Source: Atrina japonica
Lineage: Eukaryota > Mollusca > Bivalvia > Pterioida > Pinnidae
NCBI GenBank assembly: GCA_030159075.1
Contig: BROG01000110.1
Span: 381,001 to 445,000 of the forward strand
DNA length: 64,000 nucleotides
Direction: 5' to 3'
Part shown: positions 44,940 through 58,079 of the stretch, one piece after another
Layout of the letters: every line of letters begins with the position of its first letter
How positions within the stretch are numbered: the first letter of the stretch is position 1
Notes under the pieces: generated by a model
Database searches by the model: none
What the model was told of the DNA's origin: nothing
What the model saw: the letters and a program-made list of their open reading frames with translations, nothing else
Position numbers and translations under genes: made by a program

Positions 44940-44978
44940 TTTATATAGCATCTAAATATAGAGGTCTATGTTCATTGG
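44940..44978 (+). promoter_or_regulatory. Candidate proximal promoter of the KLF gene (TATA-like, MEF2 site, ATTGG box)
   Basis: Within 40 bp lie TTTATATAG (TATA-like, from 44940), CTAAATATAG (44952-44961, a perfect fit to the MEF2 consensus YTAWWWWTAR) and ATTGGCT (44974-44980, inverted CCAAT). The cluster is about 160-200 bp upstream of the first candidate start codons. Vertebrate KLF2 and KLF4 are known MEF2 targets downstream of ERK5, so the MEF2 word is suggestive. AT-rich DNA produces such words by chance, and no transcription start can be proven from sequence. Confidence 0.4.
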
Positions 44979-45139
44979 CTGAAATGTGGGGTTATACGTA
45001 GGGTTACGAATATTTTTGGAAAGATATAAGATGTAATTTCTCTGTTATTGTAATTCATTCTGTATTAATCGGATCTCGACAAAATATCCATTAGCCACGA
45101 AAATTATAAGATTTCAGTGTTTACATACTTAAAGCTTTT

Positions 45140-45244
45140 ATGTTGACCGCAATGGACACTCTGATTGAGTCCGGGGCTAGATTTACCGGTACTCTCGGAA
45201 ACAATAGCAATAAGTTTGATGAAAACTTGGATATGCAACAAGCT
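45140..45244 (+). CDS. KLF1/2/4: KLF gene, candidate first coding exon 1A
   Basis: An open stretch of 35 codons from ATG at 45140 ends exactly at a strong donor, GT at 45245 (GTAAGT). It stops in phase 0, which matches the phase-0 acceptor of the zinc-finger exon at 46223. The first ATG has a poor context (T at -3). The fifth codon, ATG at 45152, has GCAATGG (purine at -3, G at +4) and is the more likely start, giving MDTLIESGARF... An in-frame stop at 45107 bounds the frame upstream. ATTTCAG at 45111-45117 could also be an acceptor, so this may be an internal exon with more 5' UTR upstream. Joined to the last exon it gives a protein of 447-451 residues. Confidence 0.7.
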
Positions 45245-45924
45245 GTAAGTATTCTTTATCAAATAGATATTTAAATGAAAAAATTATAATCAATGTATGT
45301 AACAATTGCATTCATCAATAATTAAATATTAGTTATACAATTAGTTCGTTGTGTAACTTGGTAGTTCTACTTCAAATTGCAAAGTGTAATGATTTTATGA
45401 TGCTCGTAGATATCATTATCATAATTGTTAATTCTTAAATGTAGATATATAACATAATGTAATGATTTAAATACATATGTTAGTTTCATTGCAAAACTTA
45501 AAGCTTATCTCTGAGACAAAAGTATGAAGTGAAGTCAATATTTTTGTTTCCATCATTCCAGTGAACGAACTTTAACAGAATAAGCTTACAGAATTTCCGC
45601 ACATTTTATCGGAAAACGTGTACATCATAATATTAAGAATACGTTGACCGAATCAATTTATATCACGATCATGTCAATAGTGTTCTTACTGCTCATATGT
45701 AAACCATTGATTACATGTTTTTCACCTAGTTATTATTTTGCACGATACCTTGTCGAAATTAGTCAATCCTTATTAAATCGGATCAACTTCTATTAGTCTA
45801 TAGATACATATATTAATAAGAGAAAAGCTGTTTTATCAGTATTCGCCAATATTTCTTCTGTGCCACACGGAAGGACTGAGAAACAGCTAGTTGATAAATC
45901 TGGAAAATTCACATTGTATAAACT

Positions 45925-46002
45925 ATGGAGTTAAATGATAACATCTTCGAGTTGTTGGAATTTTATTCTAGGATAGAATCTGTTGCTGGCAGTAATGACC
46001 AG
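45925..46002 (+). CDS. KLF1/2/4: KLF gene, candidate alternative first coding exon 1B
   Basis: ATG at 45925 has a good context (AACTATGG: A at -3, G at +4) and opens 26 codons (MELNDNIFELLEF...). They end in CAG exactly at GT at 46003 (GTAAAC), again in phase 0. It therefore joins in frame to the same acceptor at 46223 and would give a 442-residue isoform with an unrelated N-terminus. No good acceptor precedes it in frame, and an upstream in-frame continuation is not evident, so an alternative promoter fits better than a cassette exon. It lies inside the intron of the 1A form. Transcript evidence is lacking. Confidence 0.55.
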
Positions 46003-46198
46003 GTAAACGCTGTTCACTACGTAGCCCTGGGGAGACGATAATACGTTCATTTGTGTAGTTACAAAAGTGATAAGCTTAAATATGACAGGTTATGGACTGA
46101 GGTTAACGCTTAATATAAAACTAGCCTGATTCACTACACCACGTGTGTAATCAACTAATGATATTTTACCGCCAATTTTCGACATGGCTGATCTTTAA

Positions 46199-47473
<1,275 letters not shown>

Positions 47474-48720
47474 ACAATATAGCAACTGATAGGTGCTATA
47501 TCCAACATGCTATCCGTCAGAGTTGGGATTTTAACCTATTTTTGGACTAAAGACAGTTTATGTCATTGAATTGCTCGACATAATTATTGCAACTTTTATT
47601 GATGAACATATTTATAGAATTAGAATTTGTTGCAACCCCATGTTCATAATAGGTTAAATGTCTATATTTGCCGTGAGATATTACGGTATTGTTTTATAGG
47701 TTAACGTTTTGCCAAAAGTCAGGCTGGTCCGTTTTGGCAAATGTATGCCTTTTGCAATCCGACATCCTAAACACATGGCATAAATGATTGTGCTGTTCGT
47801 CCCATGAGACACTTGGATGGAGGGAGTTTGTTATACTAGTTATAACTATTATTAAAGTACTCGTTTTCAGTAAAAAACCAAAGTGTATATTTGATGCCAG
47901 TCATTTGCATTTCCCCAGCTATACATAACTGCCAAAATACGGATGATTCTGTCATTTGAAATCTTTTAGAATCAAGGCCACAGAATCGGTAATTTGTGCT
48001 GATATAATCGGTAAGCATTAATTGATGCTTTACCAAGCAGACCTGTGGTTATTTTGATATATTTATATTTTAAAGTGCAATTATCACGTACGTGCCTCAT
48101 TAGATTCTCCGAATACATTTCATTTTTTTCTAAATGACTGGCAACATATACGTCACCTCGTAGATCTTTAAAAGATCAAATGTGTATATTTTTAATTTTA
48201 TATATCCTGCCTATTTTATACTCCAGAAGCAACGTATACATCGAATAACTTTGATTTTTTTCAATTTTACTGTAATTCTTGATGATATGTATTACAATTA
48301 AAGTGCGTTAGATCCAGTAAAAGAACCAAGTGACTACTATATGTTATTTATATATAATTCGAGTGCTATCGGTTGTAAAATTATTTGTTTTTCATTAATG
48401 TTATTATTTTGATGTTTATTATTATTATTATTATTTTCCTGATATTTTTATTGTTACATTGAAATTGTTACTTCTTTATTTCTAGTTTTATTGTAACATA
48501 AAATTGAAGATTCACTGTTAAATCCTGTTTGTATTTTTGTACAAAAACTATCCTAGTCATTATTGTTACTGACGCAGCAGTGCCATATATAATATGCCTA
48601 AATATTGTTATCAAGTTGTTTATAATATATAAACCTTGTTAGGCTTGATTTTAGATGCTGTCACGTGAAATAAAATGCTGGTCATTGCACGTAATAAATT
48701 ATAAACATTATACTTGTCTT
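47474..48720 (+). other. KLF 3' untranslated region
   Basis: From the TGA stop at 47471-47473 to just after the poly(A) signals there is AT-rich, non-coding sequence with ATTTA words (for example near 47,609 and 48,345) and an (ATT)n run at about 48,415-48,436. AU-rich 3' UTRs are common in short-lived transcription-factor mRNAs, which would fit this gene class. The limit is inferred from the signals. Confidence 0.6.
48669..48698 (+). terminator. Polyadenylation signals of the KLF gene
   Basis: Two AATAAA hexamers (48669-48674 and 48693-48698) are followed at about 48,713-48,738 by a GT/T-rich stretch (TTGTCTTCCTTTG, TTTGTGTTG) of the kind that binds CstF. Cleavage probably falls between about 48,705 and 48,720. 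Confidence 0.65.
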
Positions 48721-48984
48721 CCTTTGATATTTGTGTTGTACCAAAGTACTTTGAAGCAAAGATTTCTGAAGAAAATGAAAGAGCTCATGGACTAAAGCCA
48801 TGACACTGGTGAATTTTAAGTTTCATCAGAGTACAATGCTTGTTACAAGTCTGACCTAAGTGTCATCTTTTGCATGTACAGTATAAACACGCACAGTAAC
48901 AGGAGGTCATATTGTACGCATTAATAATATCTGGACCTCTTACGATGTTACACTAAATGCTAGAGGGTAATAAACCTCTTACAT

Positions 48985-49520
48985 GTTACCTATCAGTCAA
49001 TGCACGTATTATAGAGGATGATATCTTAACCTCTCAGATGCTACACGTATTATAGAGGATGAATAACATCTCAGATGCTACACATATTATAGATAATAAA
49101 AATACCTCAGTTGCTACACGTATTATAGAGGATGGAAAAAACCCTCAGATGCCACACGTATTTTAAGAGGATAATATCTTAACCTCTTGGTTGCTACATA
49201 CAGAGGATGAAAACATCTCAGTTTCTACAAATATTACAAACGATAAAAAATACCCCTCTCAAATGCCACACGAGGATGAAAGTACATCTCAGAATGCTAC
49301 ACGTATTATAGAGGATGAAAGTACATCTCAGACTGCTACACGTATTATATCTCAGAATGCTACACGTATTATAGAGGATAATATCTTAACCTCTCAGATG
49401 CTATACGTGTTATAGATAATAAAAAAAAACTCAGTTGCCACACATATTATAGGTGATAAAAATATCTCTTTATTAAAATCTGAACCTCTCAGTTGCTAAA
49501 GGTATTATAGAGGAAGATAT
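48985..49520. repeat. Minisatellite, about 35-40 bp unit, irregular
   Basis: Units share TCTCAGATGCTACACGTATT followed by ATAGAGGATGA or ATAGAGGATAATATCTTAAC. About 13 copies, with insertions, deletions and partial units. It starts about 270 bp after the KLF poly(A) site. A short frame at 49191-49415 is repeat-derived. Confidence 0.88.
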
Positions 49521-50000
49521 CTGATACAGTATTACATTTTCATGTCATGGAACCTCTTCTGTATTTAACTTAAGAAAAAATGAAAGTTTTCAGAGCTAGT
49601 AAAATTATCCATTGTATTTAAGTTAAAGTCTATTTTTAAACATGCTCAGATAGACTTGCTGACAAAATGCTACTATTTTATCACAGATAACAATACCAAC
49701 TTCTTTTTAAAATGTTGTAAATATCCGTGAATTGTGCTGTTATAATACTGGCTACTATCAATGTTAGAATGTAGAACAGACCAGTAGTGTACTATAGACA
49801 CCATCAGGTTAACCTTAAACGTGTATTGTATCAATGTTCCAACTAGATAGAAGGAAGTAAAAATCTTAGATGCGACAACTAATCGTAAACGCAAAGTGAA
49901 ACAGGATTACCCCTTCTAAAAAAGAAAAGTCAAATCATGATAAAAGTGACAATTTAAACATGACAACTGGAAGCCGTGTTTACGATCACTCATTTTTTTT

Positions 50001-50250
50001 TCGTGTTTACCACCACACACTGTTGTCGTGTTTACCACCACACACTGTTGTCGTGTTTACGACCACACACTGTTGTCGTGTTTACGACCAATCACTGTTG
50101 TCGTGTCTACCACCACACACTGTTGTCGTGTTTACCACCACACACTGTTGTCGTGTTTACCACCAATCACTGTTGTCGTGTCTACCACCACACACTGTTG
50201 TCGTGTTTACCACCACACACTGTTGTCGTGTTTACCACCACACACTGTTT
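50001..50250. repeat. 25-bp minisatellite, 10 units, with 75-bp higher-order period
   Basis: The unit begins CGTGTTTACCACCACACACT and ends GTTGT. Variant positions (TTTACC / TTTACG / TCTACC and CACACAC / CAATCAC) repeat every third unit, giving a 75-bp super-repeat. Because no unit contains a stop in any plus frame, all three frames stay open across it. This explains three overlapping open frames without implying a gene. Confidence 0.93.
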
Positions 50251-51309
50251 TACTTCTTTTCTTGTTTATCTGCTGCAATGGAAAGGAAAACAATTAAAAT
50301 GTGGCCAAATTCGATCACAACTTGCAGGAAATGCAAATTTTAGAATATGACAAAATTTTGTAAAAATAAACTTTAGAGTATAGGGCAATAAATATTAACA
50401 TAACACATGAACACTAATAACATTACTGGGCGCAACAAGTTTGAATAATACGGTGAAAAACGAACAATAACTTTAATATATAACTCAGATATCGACATTA
50501 GATATATGATGCTTCAGTATTTTACAGATGTAACACAACTTGATCTACATAAAATATGCGATCAGAGCACATCCCCCAAAACGCACATGAAGTGCTAGAA
50601 AGGTCTGATAAAGTCTAGTATCGATGTGAGTTGCAAAAAATAAAACATTATTTCATAAGCATATGATACATGTGTATATACCATACAAGGTTTACAAATA
50701 TATGAAATTTTCTTAATTATTGCTTCTTGATTTGTTTTGAAACAGCACATATTTGAAACGAATGTATCTGATTTTATCTTATTTCTTACTGTTTTTTTCT
50801 GAAAATGATATTCAAAAGTGATTTACCATTTTAAAATGTAAGCTGAAAGTCCATATCAGATCAAAATACATTTAAAATGCAAATATATGTGCAGGTGTTG
50901 TGAAATCCATTTCATATGCATAACCTGTAGAACCCATTCAATTGCACGAAACTTGGTGAAGAGAAAATAATTATGAAACTTAACTGTATACTTTATATAT
51001 ACACAAAATAAAAGGGGTGATAATTCTGTTCCTCTTAGTGTTACCACTTCAGGAAAGGTATTATGCGGATTTCAGCAATAGTTAAGTCTTTGAAACATTT
51101 ATGGTTAGCATGTCATTTTCACCTTCGGTATATAGGTAACGGTAATGAACTTTATGGTGGGTTCATTTGAGGCCAGGTGACTGTTCTATATAGGTGTAAA
51201 TGCATAATTAACTTTAAATTACAACATTCCACTTGTAAATTACTTTTACACAATGGAGTGTTATCATTTTTATATTCAACACCTGTTCTGAAGGCGAAAT
51301 TTACGTTTT
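50251..51309. other. Gene-less interval
   Basis: Nothing recognisable. Confidence 0.4.
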
Positions 51310-51425
51310 TTTATGCGGGAGGACTGTGGTCTCTTCTAGGGTACATTGTAACCGGGTTATCTCTTTCGTCATTAAAATCTGACCACCATTTAACTGAAAA
51401 TTGTGTGACAGAAATGGCGATTCAA
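51310..51425 (+). mobile_element. SINE family A 3'-body fragment
   Basis: GGGTACATTGTAACCGGGTT, then a CTTTCGTCATTAAAA block, then GACCACCATTTAACTGAAAA match the body of the SINE at 284-526. An 88-residue frame crossing it has no motif. Confidence 0.65.
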
Positions 51426-51632
51426 AACAAAAGCAAAACTTAGTACATACGGTGTAACATTTATCTGTTTTTTAAATAAAATATATTCTCGGCTAAAGAT
51501 TTTATAATTATATAATTTTATAATTTGAAGTCCAAATTTTATATGAATAAATGAATTTTGTAACCCATTTCGATACCTATATGATAGGCATTTTCATATT
51601 TGTCTGTTAAATTCATTACTTCTACGTGTATA

Positions 51633-51893
51633 GAGCCGACCTGGTCAGTAGCGCGCTCGACTCTGGATCGTGAGATCGTGAGTTCGAGTCGAGGTTTGTT
51701 TCCTGTCTTTCGGATGACACAGTAAAAACTGGAGGTCCCGTGTCGCAGTTGCTATCGGCACATTAAATAATCCTCACTGCTCATTGGCCGTAAGTGTCGA
51801 GCATAGGCCAAAATTTGAAGCCCTTCACCGGCATTTGGTGACAGGAGTGAAATATTCTTGAGTGGGACGTTAAACAACAATAAACAAACAAAA
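51633..51893 (+). mobile_element. tRNA-derived SINE, family B, full length
   Basis: The head GTCAGTAGCGCGCTCGACTC is followed by a B-box-like GAGTTCGAGTC (about 51,679-51,689), the body words CTGTCTTTCGGATGACACAG and CTCACTGCTCATTGGCCGTA, and the tail GAGTGGGACGTTAAACAACA, then AATAAACAAACAAA. Same architecture as the minus-strand copy at 2681-2912, which it extends by about 30 bp. The stem pairing expected of a functional tRNA is missing. Confidence 0.85.
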
Positions 51894-52241
51894 ATCTACA
51901 TGTATACGTCACAAACAATTATGCAGGTATTTTAATAAATCCGCGGATCACCCGAATTTGTGTAACATTACTACTAATAATGAGATGGATATACAGTCTT
52001 AATTTCAATCCTTAGAACTAAATTGCCCATTAAGAGATAGATGGTAAATTTTGATAATTATTAAAAGCTACGCGTTACTTTTTTTAATATGTGAGCGTAC
52101 AAGTAGAGATAACTCAGTTTTACTAATACGATATGATACCAAGAAAGAATAACTCAGTTATCTACCTTGTCATATGTTGATCACCACTGCTTCGCGATAA
52201 ATGTACATGTACGTATTATAAAATAATAATAATAATAATAA

Positions 52242-55200
52242 CTAGAGCTGAGCTTTTTGCTGAAGCAAAAAGGGGTCATCCGATTACAGCTGAGGCTACA
52301 GCTTTGATACAGCTTCAGCTGAGCAACAGAGCAAAGCTCAGAAGCTACAGCTTTGATACAGCTTCAGTTGAGCAACAGAGCAAAGCTCAGAAGCTACAGC
52401 TTTGATACAGCTTCAGTTGAGCAACAGAGCAAAGCTCAGAAGCTATTCAGACCGAAGTCCGATCCTCAAAAAACAATCTTGATATTTTGAACTACTTTGA
52501 GTTGAAATGTTGGAAGTGAGCTGTGACCTTGACCTTTGATCGGATGACCTTCAAACTTTCCACAAATAGTCTTCAGCGCATTGTCTACAAATCTCCTTCA
52601 GCAACATGTATACAAAAGTTCTATAGCTAATGAGCTTATTTGAGTTGAAATTTAAAAAATGAGCTGTGACCTTGACCTTTACTCGGATGACCTTCACACC
52701 TCATACATTTGTTCGTCAGCTCATTAAATAAAAATCATTAACACTAACCATTATATAAAAATTTGAGTTGAAATTTTCAATTTGAGCTGTGACCTTGACC
52801 TTTCATCGGATGACCTTGAAATTTCACACATATGTTCTTCAGCTCATTCCCTACAAATCATCAACACTAACCTATATATAAAAGTTCTATAGTTTTTGAG
52901 CTATTTTGAGTTGAAATTTTCAATTTGAGCTGTGACCTTGACCTTTCATCGGATGACCTTGAAACTTCACACATGTGTTCTTCAGCTTATTCCATACAAA
53001 TCTCCAACACTAACATATATATAAAAGTTCTATAGTTTTTGACCTATTTTAAGTTGAAATGTTCAATTTAAGCTGTGACCTTCACCTTTCATCGGATGAC
53101 CTTGAAACTTCACACATGTGTTCTTCAGCTTATTCCCTACAAATCTTCAACACTAACATATATATAAAAGTTCTATAGTTTTTGAGCTATTTTAAGTTGA
53201 AATTTTCAATTTGAGCTGTGACCTTGACCTTTCATCGTATGACCTTGAAATTTCACACATATGTTCTTCAGCTCATTCCCTACAAATCATCAACACTAAC
53301 CTATATATAAAAGTTCTATAGTTTTTGAGCTATTTTGAGTTGAAATTTTTAATTTGAGCTGTGACCTTGACCTTTCATCAGATCCTTCAAACTTCACACA
53401 TATGTTTTTCAGCTCATTTCCTACAAATCATCAACACTAACCTATATATAAAAGTTCTATACCTTTTGAGCTATTTTGAGTTGAAATTTTCAATTTGAGC
53501 TGTGACCTTGACCTTTCATCGGATGACCTTGAAACTTTACACATGTGTTCTTCAGCTCATTCCCTACAAATCTTCCACACTAACATATATATAAAAGTTC
53601 TATAGTGTTTGAGCTATTTTGAGTTGAAACTTTTTCAATTTGAGCTGTGACCTTGACCTTTTGATCCGATGACCTTGAAATTTCACACATATGTTCTTCA
53701 GCTCATTTCCTACAAATCATCAACACTAACCTATATATAAAAGTTCTATAGTTTTTTAGCTATTTTGAACTGAAATTTTCAATTTGAGCTGTGACCTTGA
53801 CCTTTCATCGGATGACCTTGAAACTTTACACATGTGTTCTTCAGCTCATTCCCTACAAATCTTCCACACTAACATATATATAAAAGTTCTATAGTGTTTG
53901 AGCTATTTTGAGTTGAACTTTTCAATTTGAGCTGTGACCTTGACCTTTGATCCGATGACCTTGAAATTTCACACATATGTTCTTCAGCTCATTGCCTACA
54001 AATCATCAACACTAACCTATATATAAAAGTTCTATAGTTTTTTAGCTATTTTGAGTTGAAATTTTCAATTTGAGCTGTGACCTTGACCTTTCATCGGATG
54101 ACCTTGAAATTTCACACATGTGTTTTTCAGGTTATTCCCTACAAATCTGCAACACTAACATATATATAAAAGTTCTATAGTATTTGAGCTATTTTGAGTT
54201 GAAATTTTCAATTTGAGGTGTGACCTTGAACTTTCATCGGATGACCTTGAAATTTCACACATATATTCTTCAGCTCATTCGCTACAAATCATCAACACTA
54301 ACCTATATATAAAAGTTCTATAGTGTTTGAGCTATTTTGAGTTGAAATTTTCAATTTGAGCTGTGACCTTGACCTTTCATCGGATGACCTTGAAATTTCA
54401 CACATGTGTTTTTCAGCTTATTCGCTACAAATCATCAACAATAACTGATATATAAAAGTTCTATAGTTTTTGAGCTATTTGGAGTTGAAATTTTCAATTT
54501 GAGCTGTGACCTTGACCTTTCATCAGATGACCTTGAAATTTCACACGTATGTTCTTCATCTCATTCGCTACAAATCATCAACAATCACCTATATATAAAA
54601 GTTCTATAGTTTTTGAGCTATTTCGAGTTGAAATTTTCAATTTGAGATGTGACCTTGACTCTATAGTTTTTGAGCTATTTTGAGTTGAAATTTTCAATTT
54701 TAGGTGTGACCTTGACCTTTCATCGGATGACCTTGAAATTTCACACATATGTTCTTCAGCTCTTTTCCTACAAATCATCAACACTAACCTATTATAAAAG
54801 TTCTATAGTTTTTGAGTTATTTTGAGTTGAAATTTTCAATTTGAGCTCTGACCTTGACATTTGATCCAACGACCTTGAAACTTTACATCATAATTTCTCA
54901 TCGAATTATCTACATATCTTGTACAGTAACAGGTATATAAAAGTTTCACCGTTTTCGAGCTATTTTCAATTGAAATTTTTAGAGAAATTTCGAACTCACT
55001 TGTGACCTTGACCTTTTATCCGATTACCATGAAATTTCGTATAAACATTTATCAGCCTATTCTCTACAAATCACTCCTGTATATGTCTATACTAAAATCA
55101 GATAGTTCTAGAGATATTGAGATTTAAAATTTTTAAAGGTCTCTGTGACCTTGACCTTAAATCACGTGACCTTGAAACTTTTTGAGCTTTTGAAGCTCAT

Positions 55201-55610
55201 AAAACTGAACAACTTTCTCATGCATATGTCTATAGTAAAGATGTGTAGTTTCTGAGATATTTTGACTTTTCTCTCATTTTTAGAAAAAATATGAGCCCTT
55301 TTTTCAGCCCCTAGCGAGCTTTTTTCAGGGGACACTTGGATCAAATTTGAAATGTGCATGCACAACTTCAGCCTTTGCCCTTTTAGAAAATCCAAACAGA
55401 TTTGCTCTAGCTTCAGTAGTTCCGGAGAAAAATCACCCACAAAATGGGACATGAAAAAAGTGATAAAGGGAGATAACTCGAGAAGGAAAGGAAATTTTTG
55501 AAAAATTTCAAAAACCTATCTGTAGAATGTTGCTGTGCACAAACGCTGAAAATTTGAGCAAAATCGGCTGAGCCGTTTTTGCTCTAGAGCTGACACAAAA
55601 TCTACTAGGA
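52242..55610 (-). mobile_element. Composite Helitron/HINE-like element, copy 1 (about 3.37 kb)
   Basis: On the minus strand the 3' end reads CTTTTTGC-TTCA-GCAAAAAG (stem at 52253-52260 / 52265-52272), then CTCAGCT, then CTAG (52242-52245), then TTATTATT. A terminal stem-loop about 11 nt from CTAG beside a T is the Helitron-type 3' end. The other end is near TCCTAGTAGATTTTGTG (about 55610) with a CGGCTGAGCCG palindrome just inside. The word CTAGAGCTGA occurs at both ends (52242-52251 and 55584-55593). Inside are three 49-bp subrepeats (52296-52442), about 20 units of a 143-bp repeat, and a terminal module at about 54,990-55,610. No Rep/helicase frame exists, so it would be non-autonomous. Class assignment is inference. 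Confidence 0.68.
52528..55160. repeat. 143-bp tandem repeat array (copy 1), about 20 units
   Basis: Spacing between successive GACCTTGACC landmarks is 143 bp (52791, 52934, 53077, 53220, 53363). Each unit has GAGCTGTGACCTTGACCTTT, then CATCGGATGACCTTGAAA, a CACACATATGTTCTTCAGCT block, CACTAACATATATATAAAAG and GAGTTGAAATTTTCAATT. Units nearest the ends are most diverged. Equivalent arrays fill copies 2 to 5: about 13 units in copy 2, 8 in copy 3, 11 in copy 4 and at least 13 in copy 5. Confidence 0.97.
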
Positions 55611-55631
55611 AAAAAAGAATAATAATAATAA

Positions 55632-58055
55632 CTAGAGCTGAGCTTTTTGCTGAAGCAAAAAGGGGTCATCCGATTACAGCTGAGGCTACAGCTTTGATAC
55701 AGCTTCAGCTGAGCAACAGAGCAAAGCTCAGAAGCTACAGCTTTGATACAGCTTCAGTTGAGCAACAGAGCAAAGCTCAGAAGCTATGACCCTCAGACCG
55801 AAGTCCGATCCTTAAAAACAATCTTGATATTTTGAACTACTTTAAGTTGAAATGTTGAAAGTGAGCTGTGACCTTGACCTTTGATCGGATGACCTTCAAA
55901 CTTTCCACAAATAGTCTTCAGCGCATTGTCTACAAATTTCCTTCAGCAACATGTATACAAAAGTTCTGTAGCTAATGAGCTTATTGGAGTTGAAATTTAA
56001 AAAAATGAGCTGTGACCTTGACCTTTACTCGGATGACCTTGACACCTCATATATTTGTTCGTCAGCTCATTCCATACAAATCATTAACAGTAACCAATAT
56101 ATAAAATTTCTATCGTTTTTGTGTTGAAATTTTCAATTTGAGTTGTGACCTTGACCTTTCATCGGATGACCTTGAAACTTCACACATATGTTCTTTAGCT
56201 CATTCCCAACAAATCATCAACACTAACCTATATATATAAGTTCTATAGTTTTTGAGCTATTTTGAGTTGAAATTTTCAATTTGAGCTGTGACCTTGACCT
56301 TTCATCGGATGACCTTGAAACTTCACACATGTGTTCTTCAGCTCATTCCCTACAAATCTTCGACACTAACATATTATTAAAGTTCTATAGTTTTTGAGCT
56401 ATTTTGAGTTGAAATTTTCAATTTGAGCTGTGACCTTGACCTTTCATCGGATGACCTTGAAACTTCAGACATATATTCTTCATCTCATTCCCTACAAATC
56501 TTCAACACTAACATATATATAAAAGTTCTATAGTTTTTGAGCTATTTTGAGTTGAAATTTTCAATTTGAGCTGTGACCTTGACCTTTCATCGGATGACCT
56601 TGAAATTTCAAACATATGTTCTTCAGGTCATTCCCTACAAATCATCAACACTAACCTATATATAAAAGTTCTATAGTTTTTCAGTTATTTTGAGTTGAAA
56701 TTTTCAATTTGAGCTGTGACCTTCACCTTTGATCCGATGACCTTGAAACTTTGCACATATATTCTTTGCATCTTTGTCTATTAAGTGCTGTGTTAAATTG
56801 AATTTTGCCCAAGGGAAAGTTTTGAGCTATTTTGAATTGAAATTTTCAATTTGAGCTGTGACCTTGACCTTTCATCGGATGACCTTGAAACTTCACACAT
56901 ATATTCTTCTGCGCATTCCCTACAAATCTTCAACAATAACCTATATATAAAAGTTCTATAGTTTTTGAGCTATTTCGAGTTGAAATTTTCAATTTGAGAT
57001 GTGACCTTGACTTTTGATCGGATGACCTTGAAACTTCACACATATATTCTTCAGCTCATTCCCTACAAATCTTCAACAATAACATATATATAAAAGTTCT
57101 ATAGTTTTTGAGCTATTTTGAGTTGAAATTTTCAATTTGAGCTGTGACCTTGACCTTTCATTGGATGACCTTAAAACTTCAGACATATATTTTCCAGCTC
57201 ATTTCCTACAAATCTCTAACACTAACATATATATAAAAGTTCTATAGTTTTTGAGTTATTTTGAGTTGAAATTTTCAATTTGAGCTGTGACCTTGACCTT
57301 TGATCCAACGACCTTGAAACTTTACATAAAAATTCCTCATCAAATTATCTACATATCTTGTACAGTAACAGGTATATAAAAGTTTCACCGTTTTCGAGCT
57401 ATTTTCAATTTAAATTTTTAGAGAAATTTCAAACTCACCTGTGACCTTGACCTTTTTATCCGATGACCATGAAATTTCGAATGAACATTTATCAGCCTAT
57501 TCTCTACAAATCACTCATGTATATGTCTATACTAAAATCAGATAGTTCTAGAGATATTGAGATTTTAAATTTTCAAAGGTCGCTGTGACCTTGACCTTAA
57601 ATCCTGTGACCTTGAAACTTTTTGAGCTTTTGCAGCTCATGAAACTGAACAACTTTCTCATGCATATGTCTATAGTAAAGATGCTTAGTTTCTGAGAAAT
57701 TTTAACTTTTGTCTCATTTTTAGCTGACAAAATATGAGCCCTTTTTTCAGCCCCTGGCGAGCATTTTTCAGGGGACCCTCAGATCAAATTTGAAATATTC
57801 CTGCACAACTTCAGTCTTTGCTCTTCCAGAAAATCCAAACAGATTTACTCTAGCTTCAGTAGTTGCTGAGGAAGTCGTGTCACAAAATGGGACATGAAAA
57901 AAGATTAAAAGGGAGATAACTGGAGAACAAAAAAGGAAAATTTCAAAAAATTTCAAAAACCTATCTGTAGCTTGTTGCTGTGCACAAATGCTGAAAATTT
58001 GAGCGAAATCGGCTGAGCCGTTTTTGCTCTAGAGATGACACAAAATCTACTAGGA
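55632..58055 (-). mobile_element. Composite element, copy 2 (about 2.42 kb)
   Basis: Same terminal hairpin and CTAG (55632-55635) directly after AATAATAATAATA, which joins it head-to-tail to copy 1. It has two 49-bp subrepeats and about 13 units of the 143-bp repeat. One unit (about 56,750-56,830) is an odd variant with CTTTGCATCTTTGTCTAT and GGGAAAGTTTTGAGCTAT, seen again in copy 5 near 63,040-63,105. The far end is TCTACTAGGA at 58046-58055. Confidence 0.68.
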
Positions 58056-58079
58056 AAAAAAGAATAATAATAATAATAA

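Noticed and set aside
49960..50350. Three overlapping plus-strand open frames of 89-127 residues
   Set aside because: They are produced by the stop-free 25-bp minisatellite; all frames are open at once and none has a domain or codon bias.
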